Shown here: positions 36,201 to 47,333 of the stretch, in pieces | Numbering within the stretch: position 1 is the first letter of the stretch | How the letters are laid out: each line of letters starts with the position of its first letter | Origin: Imbricaverruca yamaguchii | Taxonomy: Eukaryota > Arthropoda > Thecostraca > Neoverrucidae | Assembly: GCA_034440575.1 (NCBI GenBank) | Contig: JAOTOL010001646.1 | Coordinates: forward strand, 2,697,501 to 2,761,500 | Reading direction: 5' to 3' | DNA length: 64,000 bases | Notes under the pieces: generated by a model | What the model was told of the DNA's origin: nothing | The model's database searches: none | What the model saw: the letters and a program-made list of their open reading frames with translations, nothing else | Program-made: the position numbers and the translations under genes

Positions 36201-39200
36201 TTGGTTTTACGACGCATCGACCGTTGAGTCAAGTAGCGTCGCCAATCTCTCACGCCGATTGGTCGCGGAAGAACAGTAGCGACAGGTGAGACTCGAACCC
36301 ACAACCTTCGATTTTGAGACGAGCAGCTTACCCCTAGGCTACTCGTCCCCTAGGTCTAGCTCTTGATGTCATAAACAGGGACAAACTAATTATCCCCTAC
36401 GATTTGAAATGCCAATTTTCAGCATTTAGAAGTTCAAAGATCGGCATTTCAAAACGTAAATGTAATGCTGGTGCCTGGCGTCCGATGCTGCGGCACTGTC
36501 CCCACTGTCCGGTGATGTGGGACCGCACCGGTACCGGTACTGACGGCCTTGTACCGGTACTGGCGGCCATGTACCGGTACTGACGGCCGTGCACCGGTAC
36601 TGACGGCCGTGCACCGGTACTGACGGCCGTGTACCGGTACTGACGGCCGTGCACCGGTACTGACGGCCGTGTACCGGCACACAGTCTGGCCGGATCGGCG
36701 CCGACGAGGAGCTGGACGACTTGGCCGGCCGCACCGCCGAGGAGCTGGACGAGCTGATCGCCCAGCGCGAGGCGGCAGCACGCGCCACCATCCTGGAGAT
36801 GGTGGGCGACCTGCCCGACGTCGACTCGGCACCGCCCGAGAACGTGCTGTTCGTCTGCAAACTGAACCCAGTCACCACCGACGACGACCTGCAGATCATA
36901 TTCTCCAGATTCGGCAAGATCGTCAGGTGAGCAGCACTCGCACGATTCGGTCATGTTCCTCGCTGTAAGCGGATGGGTGGACGTTGGGCCGTCACAAGGC
37001 GAGCTATTCGTACTGCTAGGTGTTGCCATAGTGAGCTCTTGGCGAGAAGTATCACTGCTATACACTGGGGCGGGGATGGCCGAGTGGTTAAGATGTTGAG
37101 CTCTGGGTACCAGAGGGTTCGACACTTACACCACTCGGGAAATTTTACAATCCCGCTGCCCACCGGCGAAACAGTGTGGCCGGCGCCATTAGCCGTGATC
37201 GTGCATAAAGTGCGTCGAGAACAGCCCAATAAGCACTGCTGTGAACTGATAACACCCGCTGATGTGTCAATTATAGCGAATCACTCGTGCTGTGAATCGC
37301 CGCAGTTGTGAAATCATCCGAGATCAGCGCACCAAGAAATCGCTCCAGTACGGCTTCATCGAGTTCGACAACCCGAAGTCGTGCGAGAATGCCTACTTCA
37401 AGATGGACAACGTCCTGATCGACGACCGACGGATCCACGTGGACTTCTCCCAGTCGGTGTCGCACGTGAAGTGGAGGGGCAAGGGCCGCGTCACCTACCA
37501 GAACGGAGCCACCGCCGACCAGTTCGGCCAGCACGGCAGACCCGGCGGAGGCGCTGGTCGCGTCCGCGGCGGTCGGCCGGACGCGGACGGCGCCGCAGCC
37601 GGGCCCGCCAGTCGCCGGCCACACGGGCGCGACGGCGACGGTCGGGGCCGCGAGGAGCGACGCGCCCACAGTGCCGCGGACGGCCCGGCTCCTCGACTGG
37701 ACGTCGCTCAGCTGAAGGCGCTCGTCGGCAAACGGAGCAAGGTGAGCTCTGGGAGAAGATCGGCAGAGCGCGCTGGTAGGTCGCACCGTGAACTCGTTGG
37801 GACAGTTCTACTGCGTTGACAAACGCTTGTCGTGTGGGTTACGGTGTGGACGGAAAACGTTGAGATGTGTCGGCGTTATAGACCCCCGAGAGAAAGATCG
37901 TCTTTACATTGTTGTGGCGAGAATGTTGGTAGAAAATGGTCAAAAACAGAGCCCGGAGCTAAATGAACCGCCGTTCATCAGAGCATAGCCAATTTCTAAC
38001 CACGCCCAACCATGTGCTGGCACCTCCCATAGCGCATTTGCCTGGACACACCATTGCAACGTTTATTGGGTGGTTTTCGACGCACTTTTTGCACCACGCC
38101 TAATGGCGCCGGCCATACTGTTTCCCCGATTGGCCGCGGGATTGCGGGGACAAGTAGCCTAGGGGTAAGTTGTTTTTCTCACAATCGAAAGGTTGTGGGT
38201 TCGAGTCTCACCTGCCGCTACTCTTTGCCCGCGACCAATCGGCGTGAGGGATTGGCGACGCTACGTGAATCAACGGTCGATGTGTCGTAAAACCAATAAC
38301 CAACCAACCAACCAACCGCGGGATTGGGAAATATCCCGAGTGGCTAGTGTTTAACCCGGGACCTTTGGTATCCAGAGCTCATCAGCTTAACCAGTCGGTC
38401 ACCCCCGTACCCTACTGACAACAGAACCACTCCAAAATTGCATATCCTGTCTTCGGTGCATGTCGGTACCCATGACGTAGTGTTGTGAACTCAGAAATAT
38501 CGCATGATCAAACATTAAGTGTACCACTAATCCAGTGAAGTTCACGTTATCTGCATACGACGCTATCACGAATAAATCGAGGGAACTGATGACCACACTT
38601 TTCCTTCCTGTAATTCATTTTTGTCATACATGCTTTTAAAAATATAAGGAAGTCGCTGAATTGCAACATATAGTTCCACCTGCTCGTTATGGTGAACGGA
38701 AGACATGAGAGGGCGGAATCCGCCCATTTCCCTCGTTGCTTATAGCCAAAGCATGTGTTTGCGTCCATAATTTAACCGAGTTGGACGGTGCAATTTTGGT
38801 CCGGCACAACGTCCACTATTTGTGATCTGTTTCAGAGGCTGAAAAGCGACAGCGATGGCTCTGCGGAACCCGTCAAGACGGATAAGAAATCACATCGGCA
38901 TTCGAGGCGGTCAAAGCGCCACTCCACAGAATCCGAGTCGCCCAGCGGTGGCCAGCACGAGGTATCCAACAAGCGAGAGCGCTCCGCCAGCAATGGCGAC
39001 GACCGCCGCTCTCCAGACAAACATGGCCGCAGCGATAAACACAGCCGCAGGGATAAGGATGCCCACACAAAGCGGCACGATTCACAAGAACGAGAAAACA
39101 GGAAAAAGAAAAAGAAGCACAAAGACAGGAAGGCAGAGACTTCGAAGCACAAAAAGCGAAGCGGCAAAAAGCACAAGCGTGCGCAAAGAAGTTCCGCCAG

Positions 39201-39276
39201 CACCTCAGGCAGCGACACCCATTCGGAAGATGGTGGGAGTGGCAACAGGAAGCGAGCGAAGAAGAAACACAGATGA
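27257..39276 (+). CDS. PPIL4: PPIL4, cyclophilin-type peptidyl-prolyl isomerase with RRM
   Basis: A nuclear, spliceosome-associated cyclophilin. Exons: 27257-27326, 31384-31516, 32298-32402, 33317-33472, 34443-34539, 36685-36926, 37306-37741 and 38836-39276. All junctions keep phase and give 559 residues (human 492). An N-terminal cyclophilin domain spans about 1-160 ([48 protein letters not shown]). [11 protein letters not shown] is at 189-199. The RRM spans about 239-317, with RNP2 LFVCKL at 242-247 and RNP1-like YGFIEF at 283-288, then [17 protein letters not shown]. The C-terminal tail is a Lys/Arg/Ser-rich low-complexity region ending KRAKKKHR. The cyclophilin catalytic Arg position reads FHT, so activity is doubtful; human PPIL4 also lacks it. 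An acceptor TTACAG directly precedes the ATG, suggesting a 5' UTR intron. Confidence 0.95.
27578..27752 (+). mobile_element. SINE family A in PPIL4 intron 1
   Basis: A diverged copy: GGCCAAGTTGTTAAGGTGT (A-box region), CCTGGGTTCACC (B-box-like), then CATTAGCCATGGCC and the tail ending ACACAATAAAC. Confidence 0.75.
27976..28094 (-). repeat. Dispersed repeat with CTGANGA...GAAA motif
   Basis: About 117 bp, roughly 96% identical by eye to the inverse of 59867-59988. On the minus strand it reads CTGACGATGGCCCCTGGCCG followed by AAACGTTGAG, then GACGCTAC/AACGCTAC and AGCACCTCCTGGTATATTGA. It lies in PPIL4 intron 1. Confidence 0.88.
28243..29228. mobile_element. Non-autonomous TTAA-flanked DNA element (piggyBac-like ends)
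   Basis: Flanked by TTAA at 28239-28242 and 29229-29232. The imperfect inverted ends share CGCATGTCYGGGGG and ATCTGCCC. No transposase frame is present. The interior is rich in CAGGTCA/TGACCTGA motifs. Ends resemble the three elements at 47-50 kb, but the interior differs. Confidence 0.65.
29310..31100. other. PPIL4 intron 1, no feature recognised
   Basis: AT-rich intronic sequence with no coding or repeat signal recognised beyond short runs of GGTTAG near 29313. Confidence 0.5.
31101..31190 (-). mobile_element. SINE family A, 3' fragment (minus)
   Basis: Only the tail half remains: TTTATTGGTTGGTTCACGAC to CGCCGGTGGGCCGTGGGA. It lies in PPIL4 intron 1. Confidence 0.75.
32128..32166 (-). repeat. 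Short element C (inverse copy)
   Basis: The minus strand reads GATTGATTATTTGGGCTTCA then GGGCGCATCAACTGC. The related 3'-tail-like family is described at 59735. A second inverse copy is at 35720-35757. Confidence 0.6.
32449..32830. repeat. Degenerate ~35-bp minisatellite in PPIL4 intron 3
   Basis: ACTGGGCAACATTGGGACAA-like units recur at about 32456, 32490 and 32526. They decay rightward into CTGTACTGGGCCACA-like units. The array starts about 45 bp after the exon 3 donor. Minus-strand frames through it are artefacts. Confidence 0.75.
34495..34640 (+). repeat. 69-bp tandem duplication of the PPIL4 exon 5 end and donor
   Basis: GAGGTGCCAGAC starts units at 34495 and 34564, with a truncated third at 34633. 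Each full unit contains CTCAAG/GTTAGT, so the functional donor at 34540 has a copy at 34609. The 69 bp equals 23 codons and stays open. Confidence 0.93.
36191..36352 (-). mobile_element. SINE family B in PPIL4 intron 5 (minus)
   Basis: A well-preserved copy: inverted tail TTGGTTATTGGTTTTACGAC, core CCAATCTCTCACGCCGATTG, B box in GACTCGAACCCAC and inverted 5' end CTAGGCTACTCGTCCCC. Confidence 0.88.
36531..36684 (+). repeat. 20-bp minisatellite abutting the PPIL4 exon 6 acceptor
   Basis: Units GTACCGGTACTGACGGCCGT run in exact 20-bp register from 36531 for about 7.5 copies. They end GTACCGGCACACAG, whose AG (36683-36684) is the splice acceptor. Each unit holds ACTGAC, a branch-point-like motif. 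There is no ordinary pyrimidine tract. Confidence 0.95.
37070..37238 (+). mobile_element. SINE family A in PPIL4 intron 6
   Basis: GGCCGAGTGGTTAAGATGTT (A-box region), GAGGGTTCGACAC (B box), CGGCGCCATTAGCCGTG and the tail GTCGAGAACAGCCCAATAAG. Confidence 0.82.
38059..38408 (-). mobile_element. SINE family A split by a SINE B insertion
   Basis: The two parts are 38059-38144 and 38327-38408. Together they form a minus-strand family A copy, from the TTTATTGGGTGGTTTTCGAC tail to an inverted A box (GCTTAACCAGTCGG). Both lie in PPIL4 intron 7. Confidence 0.85.
38145..38315 (+). mobile_element. SINE family B nested in SINE A, with target-site duplication
   Basis: GGGGACAAGTAGCCTAGGGG at the 5' end, B box GTGGGTTCGAGTCTCACC, tail CGTAAAACCAATAACCAACC. 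The 11-bp CCGCGGGATTG flanks it at 38134-38144 and 38316-38326. Confidence 0.92.
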
Positions 39277-40913
39277 TAGCATTGCATGGACCATGTCTCG
39301 ATAGTGTAGTTAATCGCATCGAAATACATCACACGACAGATGGCCGTAAAGTCTTGCATTGCAGGCGATGTGTGGAACGTGTGGACGTTGGCCGCAGTGT
39401 GGCGCATGGAGGCGGGTTATGCGGTACGGGCAGAACGGGCCTCTCGTCTAGCATCCGTACCCGGGAATGGAGTATCTTGAGCTGTTAGATTTGTGGCTAG
39501 GTTCAGCTGGCCTGTCCACTGCATTACAAAGTTGCAAATTGCGCAGGCACTAAGTGCTGAGCAATTGCTCCTGTAGAGCTTCTTGGTAACGCGCGCTTGC
39601 CACGCTCGCGGAATTTCGGTATCACGACCAGTGCTTCTCCCTGCTGTTACAAGGTACTCTTCTCCCACGGACCAATCGGCGTGAGATTCGCGACGATACA
39701 TGACTCGATGGCCGACGTGTCGTAAACCCAATAACCAACATGTCACAAGACAGGAGCTTATGGGTTGGTATGGAATTGCGCCACCCACGAAAAGGGCCAT
39801 ATATTACCGGTAGTACCTGATGCACTCAGATACTACTGTAGACTGCTACTAGATATACTAGATATTCAGACCGTTAAGTCGTTGCGAGTCGTTAAGTCAC
39901 AAGTCGTTGCGAGCTAGTATCTCCTCTGCCCTAGCCATAATTGGGTCCGCGGGCGTTGTCTTTGTATACGTGTGCGTGCGCGTGCGCGTCAGAATGTACC
40001 AAGAACATGTTCCCCTCCCCATCATGGAACGTGGCGCCCATCCCGAAAGACTCATGCACTCCTCCTCCTCCCCTCCCCCCCTCCACATCGTTAATAAGAG
40101 GTACTGGACCCGGGTACTTTCGCAATGGCCCCACTCAAACAAGTGCCCCCTCCATGGCGATTCCTAGATCCGCCCCTGATCTCCACTGAAACATGCGCGC
40201 CCTGCTCAGAAGTGTATCAAAATAGCATCTCAGCAGCAGCGACATGGTTAGCAGACCACACCGGGATTTAGGGGCGTATCGACTACATCGGCCGCCACAC
40301 CTGGCGCCACCGGCGCACGGCACGGGACAGCACAAGCGCCGGACCGCCCGGCGCGTCGCTGAGTAGCGCGAGGCCAACAAGCGCAGCGTGCGGCAGGCGT
40401 TGCCGGCACAGGTCCTCCGCTGTTAGTGAATAACCAGAACGAAAACTCCACCGGAAATGGTGTACTGCACTGGCAAGCACAGGCATCTGGTGTGGGACTC
40501 AATACCCGGTTAAGCCGGAAACCGAACCAACATGGAAGTAGTGGTGGCGGTGGTGCTTTAGGGCGTGCCGGCTGATTGGGTCGCTGTGCACAGTATCAAC
40601 GCACCAGCAACCCCTCGCAGTAGACACCTGACAGGATAATGTCGATTTGTCTCGAATACCGGCTAATTAATAAGCGTATCACGCCGCTTCGCAAATGCAC
40701 AACGCCCGCGACGTAACGAGGCGACGCGGACCAATCGCTGATGGCCGCTGCCGCCGGCACAGACGACCCGACAGCATCCGTCACCGGTCGAGTCAGCCGC
40801 CCGTGCCACCACCGGGACACGAGTGTCGCTGACAACGGCCCGGGCCCGGCCAGGTGCCCGTCACGTCCAGTCTATCACGGCACACTATCTCGCTGCACCT
40901 ACTGCGGTGGGCG
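39277..40913. other. Space between two convergent genes
   Basis: It holds the 3' flanks of PPIL4 and CCDC43 and a SINE B 3' fragment at 39650-39738 (GACCAATCGGCGTGAGATTC, CGTAAACCCAATAACCAACA). An element C-like piece lies at about 40264-40292 (TTTAGGGGCGTATCGACTAC). The GC-rich block 40290-40420 has no clear frame. Confidence 0.55.
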
Positions 40914-43900
40914 CTATCTCCGCTTCTCGGATTTTGCCGTGCGTTTCTTCTCCTTGTCCTTTCGTTCGGCCTGCTGTGCTTTTTGATTCTCCCTACAAAA
41001 GAGAAGAAGTTCCGGTCGGCACACATGTCGAGTGATCATAAGGTTGTATCGACAAGGCAGGTTTCAACAGACATCGGGTCTGCGTCGATTGGAGGAAGTC
41101 AACGTCGATTGCTTAGCGTTTCGTGGTGCGCTTTTGTTCGAGGCCATTCGGGGTTAGTTGCGTTTTCTATTCAGTTGATAAAGAAGTAAGTGCGAGGCAT
41201 GAAGCCGTTTGGACCTAAATATCACAGTGCGTGGCGTGGCGGCGCTGAATTTTCAAACGTGAAGGCAGATCGTCCAGACATGCCTTTGTATCGCTTCCCG
41301 CCTACCCATAATAATGAAGGTTAAAAAATGAAAACAGTATATAAAAAAACCAATAGTCCTCAATGAAGCGCCAGAAGGTTATGGGAGTGAATGAGCAAAA
41401 CTGGTCGTAGCCTCCTAAAGCCAACATAACTAAGTAGATAATGAGAAATGTAAGATCCAGGAGGGACACAGGACTTCCCTTTTGAACTTGTGACTCCGGA
41501 AAGGTTTCTTTTTAGCGTCCGTACATGTGTATAGTGACCACAAAATCATATTCTTAAAGGTGCCTAATTTAAGGCACCCTATTCATTGCTCATCATTGCT
41601 CTTCCTAAGTTTGAACTCCGATCTGAAAAGGACACTAGGATGCCTTAAATTGAAGTATTAGAGGAGCCTGAAGCAGTATCGGGCCAAGGAGGGATTAATG
41701 GGTCGAGGTTCTCTCGAAGGTAGATAATTAGACAGCGAATGGGTATCTCACATACCTTTAGCTGAAAGCACTGGTGGAGATACGATTTTGGAGTTGGCGT
41801 AGCAAGAACTTTTCTAGTGAGGTTCCTCCACATAACGGTCAGGAGGGTCGCCAAAGGTGGACGCGTCACCCTTGTGAAATTTAACGCCAGGTACGTGAGC
41901 ATGGCACTGTCCATCCATTAAGGCAACTGTTCATGGGCAGATCACCTCAATGAGTCAATAACGGCGGAGGCTGGTCGACCAGTCAGTCGCATGAACTGTC
42001 GAGCACACTGAGCCGCTTCTGCCATACGCTATCCGATGTACAACAGTAGGAATAGTTCGATGCTGAAAATCAACAAATTTGGATTAATACAATATTCCAA
42101 GTTGAGCCCAAGTTTTTGTTCATAGGGGTGTTAGGCGACAATGTGATACCACAAGATGACGTCGAAGCTGCTAGCCAGTGTGACGAGACACAATGCTACA
42201 GGGAAATATAAGACGGTAAGATATTGGCGCCATCAATTAAAAAATGGCTCATGGTGAAGCTATATTCAACGAAGTTAGACGGACAACAATGAATGGCATA
42301 CGTTTATCTTGGAAATTGACCAATCAGAATAAATGGATACGTAAAAATATTTTGAAGATGAGCTCAATCCCATCCCACATTTCCCCAGAAGTTAGCTAAA
42401 ACTTACCGATCATTGAATTTCTAACCTGATTGGAGGTGGAAATCACGTATACGACACCTGAAGATATAAAGCACCCTTCAGCATGGGTGTTGTTTGATAT
42501 ATTTTTGAGGAGACAAGTGCCCTTCAATGTTCGCTTTGTCTACCCTCCAGAATTCTAACTTTTAACTTGGAATACAATGGAGTGTGCCCCCCCCATAAAA
42601 CAATTGGGGATTCGCTCACTGCCTGCATGCATCGTGCCTCGTCCCCCAATTAATTTTCACAAATCAACCCCATGACTCAGTATTTGAATGGCCAAGCTAA
42701 TAAATGCTACTTACTGAAGACTGATACTTTAAACCTCGACACATATCTATTCGGGATGTGACAACTCTGGTCATAGGAGGTCAAAATAAGAGGTGTTTGC
42801 TTGGACGTGCAGTGCGGAATGCCAGGACACTGCCGAAAAAGTCCAAAACTCGTTCCGGGAGGTTGCGACAGACCGACCTGTCCAGCTTATCCTTCTCCCG
42901 CTTGGCGGCGGATTCGGCCTTCATTTTCTCTCGCCGCTCCTGCTCCTCCTTGGTCACATCGTCCCTGTTGCTGTTCTTCCCCACGTCGGCCTTCTCCTCT
43001 TCTTCCTCGCCCTCCTCACCGTCAGAAATCTGCGCACACCGGTCAGTCGGATTCCGGCCCACATAGTCCACCAGCATCAGATCAGCACATAGTCCACACA
43101 GGGTCGAGTGGATGGGAGGGGTCGCTTTGGACCGGTGGTTTAGACTGAGTCAGGCTTATTTGCGCATGGCACGGCGATTCATTCTGCGCTGGGTCGGAAC
43201 GACAAGGCAACTGTCAGCCTTTTCTGGTTATGATATATGATATAATATTATACCAAATATACTACAAAATATCCCCTAGCAACATCGATGTTGCTGATCA
43301 TAAATAGCAGCCGGCCATGTAGCATGTCCACTTTTTCAGGCAGTTTCCATTACCTTTATAGCAGGCAAAGTTAATTTAACCCTAAGCAACTGTACTCACC
43401 TCTGCATACTGTTGCAGGATCGCCGCCTTTACTTTTTTGTCACCAGTGGACACCTTGGGTTTTTCAGTTACTGTAGCTGATATATTTTGCTGTTCCATAA
43501 TTTTGGACAGCTGGTCTTCAAAATCAACCTGAAACATTACCAACATATCAAAAGATGTGTTCAAGAAAGCAGAATACATCAGAGAAGATGTGCATATATG
43601 TGCTTGATGAATCTGGATGTTTGATGATATCCAGGCTTGGCTTCTATGGCATCTCCAAATGTCCCGCCCACCTTAGGCCCCAGCACAAATTGTTCACAGT
43701 GACAATGTTGCAATCGCACCTCCAATCTATGGTTTCTGGGGAATTTTGGAATTGAATTAGACATAACTAATTGGTTTGTGATTAAAATAATCCCAATTCA
43801 ATTCGACCAATCACAGTCTGTTCATTCTTTCCCTGTGTCCATTGCAATACAACATGTCACTTGCAACATCCCACCTTTGGTCTTCCTTCACTTGCTCCAT

Positions 43901-45278
43901 TCACTGCACCTTTTGAATGGAAATAATTCCACTTGGCGAATATTTCCTCACAGAGGTCACCAGTGCCACCTTCCTGGAAAATCATATACAAGATGTGCAT
44001 CACTAAAAATGTATACAATGCAATGATTTACATCACACAGTATGCCACATATATTCCAATCCATTAGGATAATTGAAAGCATCCTTTAGCATGCCTTGTC
44101 AATCTGTAATTGGAGTAAACCACCTGTAACAAAATGAACAGCCACATATATGGAGCCATCTGGTGACATTCTAGCTTGCCACAGCATACTTAGTTACCCT
44201 TCATTCTGTCTACAAGTGAGGCCCTTCAGGTACAGTGAATGCAATGGTCATTTTACACCCATTGCATTGCTTATACTGTATTCACCATTAATGTATCATA
44301 AGCGTGATGCAAATACACAGAAAGGGGAGAGAAAAGAAATGTGGCTGATGTGTATAAGAGAAGATGCATAAGTTCGCCCTGTCACATATACTACCAATAA
44401 GTATCAATCAGAGTCAGAATCCCATGGCAAAAATCCTTGCTTGTAATGGGTGGTGCATGTGATGCTGAGAAGCAGCTGCTTCCTTGGCTACCATTCTTGC
44501 TGTCTCAGTGCCTGTACTACCAACATGGCTGGGAATCCAGGAAAGGATCAGTGGAAATTAGCAAGGATGAAGTGCTGAAAGGATGTCTCCAGAGCACTAT
44601 CTATCAATGGAGTGAACTTATTCCATTGCCAAAATACTGCTTTCTAGGTGAATGAGTTCTTGGTATTTCCTACCTTCGTGTTACTGAATGGAATGTACAT
44701 GCCAGTTGATGGCAATTGATTGCCATCAACTGGCATGTAAATTTTAACTGCCATCAACTGGCAAAGTAAAAATGAAAAACCCACAACAAAAGCCTAACCT
44801 AATCTGACTTAACCAAGCCTTATCCCTCTATGTGCTTCATGATCATGGAGGAAAAATGTGTGTATAACTTGTCCATGGTTATCTTAAACTGCAATAGTAC
44901 TTTATTTCATTAATTTTATTAGGTAATCTTACTAAACTTAATCTAAATAGTTAGGGCATTCTGGGGCCCTATTCATCATGGGCCCTTTGAGAATACCTGG
45001 TTCTTGTTGAAGCAACTCTTAATTTGGATGTTATATGGGGTCTTTATCAACCGTCCCCTTGAAACAGGTGTGAGAGCTTGGCCGAAGACGGTGAGGGTTA
45101 AGTATCTTACCATTATCCCAGAAAGGATTGCTTCCAAACCTTCTTGCTTTTCATCTTGAGATTCATCTCCGGTGAGAATTCCCTTGATATAATCTGTGAT
45201 TACGCTGTCGTCAGACTGCAACATTAATAGTCTCTCCGCAATCCAGCCATCAAAATCCACTAGGGAAACAGCAGCCAT
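40914..45278 (-). CDS. CCDC43: CCDC43 homologue
   Basis: Exons in order: 45278-45111, 43973-43905, 43528-43400, 43029-42878 and 40992-40914. All are in phase (0,0,0,2) and give 198 residues (human about 224). The start is MAAVSLVDFDGWIAERL at 45278. It continues EGLEAILSGIM, then EEIFAKWNYF, then KVKAAILQQYAE. An acidic run GEEGEEEEEKADVGK is followed by a basic coiled coil (KEEQERREKMKAESAAKREK) and the Lys/Arg-rich terminus AERKDKEKKRTAKSEKRR. This order matches vertebrate CCDC43, whose molecular role is poorly understood. The exon 2 donor (GCA/GTGAAT) was chosen over AAAG/GTGCAG because only it keeps frame. The last exon was found 1.9 kb away from exon 4, and its phase completes an Arg codon exactly. 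Confidence 0.9.
44697..44738. repeat. 42-bp perfect palindrome in CCDC43 intron 1
   Basis: The arm ACATGCCAGTTGATGGCAAT is followed by a 2-base loop and its exact inverse. A third partial copy, TGCCATCAACTGGCA, follows at 44750-44764. Confidence 0.95.
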
Positions 45279-47329
45279 ATCAACCCTAAACCTCTAAACG
45301 TTAAATTGGCAAGCCGCTGCCCAACGCCTACCGAGTCGAGGCCGCTACCGTGCAATGCCACGAAATTTCGTGACTCAAGGCCTATTGAGTTAGGTTGGAC
45401 AATAAGGACAGCTGATCGGGTGTCGTTACGGTTATGACGTTCCCAGTACCCAGGGTGTGACGGTCGTAACAAAGATTACTAGAGATCAAGATAGTCATAA
45501 CCATCAACCTCAATATAAAAACATTCGGAGCTCAATGGTTATTATGGAGGTAAATTGTGGCTGATGTCAGTTTTTTTATTTTCGTCAATTAACGACAAAT
45601 TCATATTGATATTCAGTTTAATATTCGCCAGAGGGACGACCTCTTCCGATTCCCTTCAAAATTGGTTCACGGTAGAACTTGGCCCACTGATCATCATGAG
45701 CATAGCTAAAAGCTAAGAGGGGCGTTCATGGACAATTCATGTTGAATATTATTCAACTTGCATACTTGTAAGTTCCATAGTTGTGGTCGGGGCCCCAATA
45801 TGGGACCTCCTTGATGATTTAGCCAGATGGGAAAATGGTCTCTCCCCAATGGGTCCTCGTCAACCGTCCATTCAAAGCTGTTCTAGAACTGTGGGCTCAT
45901 GAAACTAATATGCAAAACTGAAATAAGACCTGATGGGAGACTAAGATGGCTACCTGCAACTGTGTATAAAATGCAGCGACGTCCCTATTATGATAAATTG
46001 GAGTTTCTGGGCGCGTCGACTGCCAAGGTCAGTTTTCGCCATAGCTGTATTTACATTTCCATGCTCCTACAGTAGTCAGTAAGTAATCATCGTCAGGGGC
46101 GGCGACATACAACATCAAAACGTGCTTTTCGAAGGAAGGTAAAAATGTTTCCGAACGATACGACCCCAGAGCCATCCTTTAGCAGCATACACAAAGCATC
46201 TGTGTTTACCAGTTCAAAAATCTGGCATCGTAGAGGTTCCAACAGTAAACAACCTACTAAAGCATGATAAACGGCAAGCGGGTCAGAACATCGTGGGCAT
46301 CTCTAGTTAGAAAAAAAAATCCCATAAGATTGACAGTAATTCTCCATGGGACATATGGGATCCCATATGTCTCATAGATGAAAACCTGGATTGTTCCATG
46401 ATTAAAGCCAAATCCCATTGAAATATACAGACCCCCCCCATGGACAAAACAGAACATTTTTATCGTAGAATTGAGGCAGTTCCGTATAACGTATCAGAAC
46501 CCCGTCGCAACTTTTAGGTGCCCGATCTCTCAGGTATCCACGAGGCTTCCTCTTTTGGGCAACCATCTCAGCCTCATACTTCAACTTTCCATGTGAACAA
46601 TCAGAAACACTGCATGCCCAACGACAACACTCCGAAGAAAATTCAACTCAAATCACAAGCTGTGTATTCAAATCTAATTCGGTGATAATCCACCGTCTGT
46701 GTTGTTCTTTGTGAAGATGGCATTTCACTAATACCACGAACTAACAAAAGTATAAAATCCAAAGTACATTGTTTGTTAATCACAAACTATATAAAACGTG
46801 TGCGATTGCAACGTTTGTATTTCACTAAGGCTGTTGATTATGGACAATTGTGGTAAATACGCCGCTTGTGATAACACATGTTCTAGGCTGTGCAAATTTT
46901 GATGGGGAGCAGTGCCGGTCAATAAAAAATGGGTGAATCTGATTTGCTTTTCGACGTTCAGCTGCAGCGAGCAGCTGGTGATTTCGCGTTCTCGTGACTG
47001 AAGGATTGTCGACTCCATCCTTATGTGCCACAGACGGCGAAGCAGGAGAGGTGGGGGATATAGGGGGTGCCGCCCCTCCCCAAGTCCAGAAATTATCCTC
47101 CACTGGATACGTCTCTGAGAGGAGGGGACTACCATTAACGTCAATTAGAACAAATCCAACCTTCAGAATCCCCCGTCCTCCACTGAACCCCAGTAATGCT
47201 CATGCAATGTGATCGCAACTCGACTTGAGGGGGGCGTACTATTATGAAATTAGCTGATACATAGCGCCCCCGATAGTTCTGCAGTGCAATTTGTATTTTA
47301 TTCATGTCATCTATTTTGTAGCTGGTCAA
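45279..47329. other. No supported gene; palindrome at 46345-46374 and an element C fragment
   Basis: GACATATGGGATCCCATATG (46350-46369) is the core of a 22-bp perfect palindrome, extended to 30 bp with two mismatches. A diverged element C piece, TTTCTGGGCGCGTCGACTGC, lies near 46004. No coding region is supported. Confidence 0.55.
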
Positions 47330-47333
47330 TTAA

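Noticed and set aside
36397..37125. Minus-strand ORF of 242 residues
   Set aside because: Antisense of PPIL4 exon 6 plus the 20-bp array.
46257..46584. Minus-strand ORFs near the 46350 palindrome as a small gene
   Set aside because: No start or splice support and no recognisable protein.
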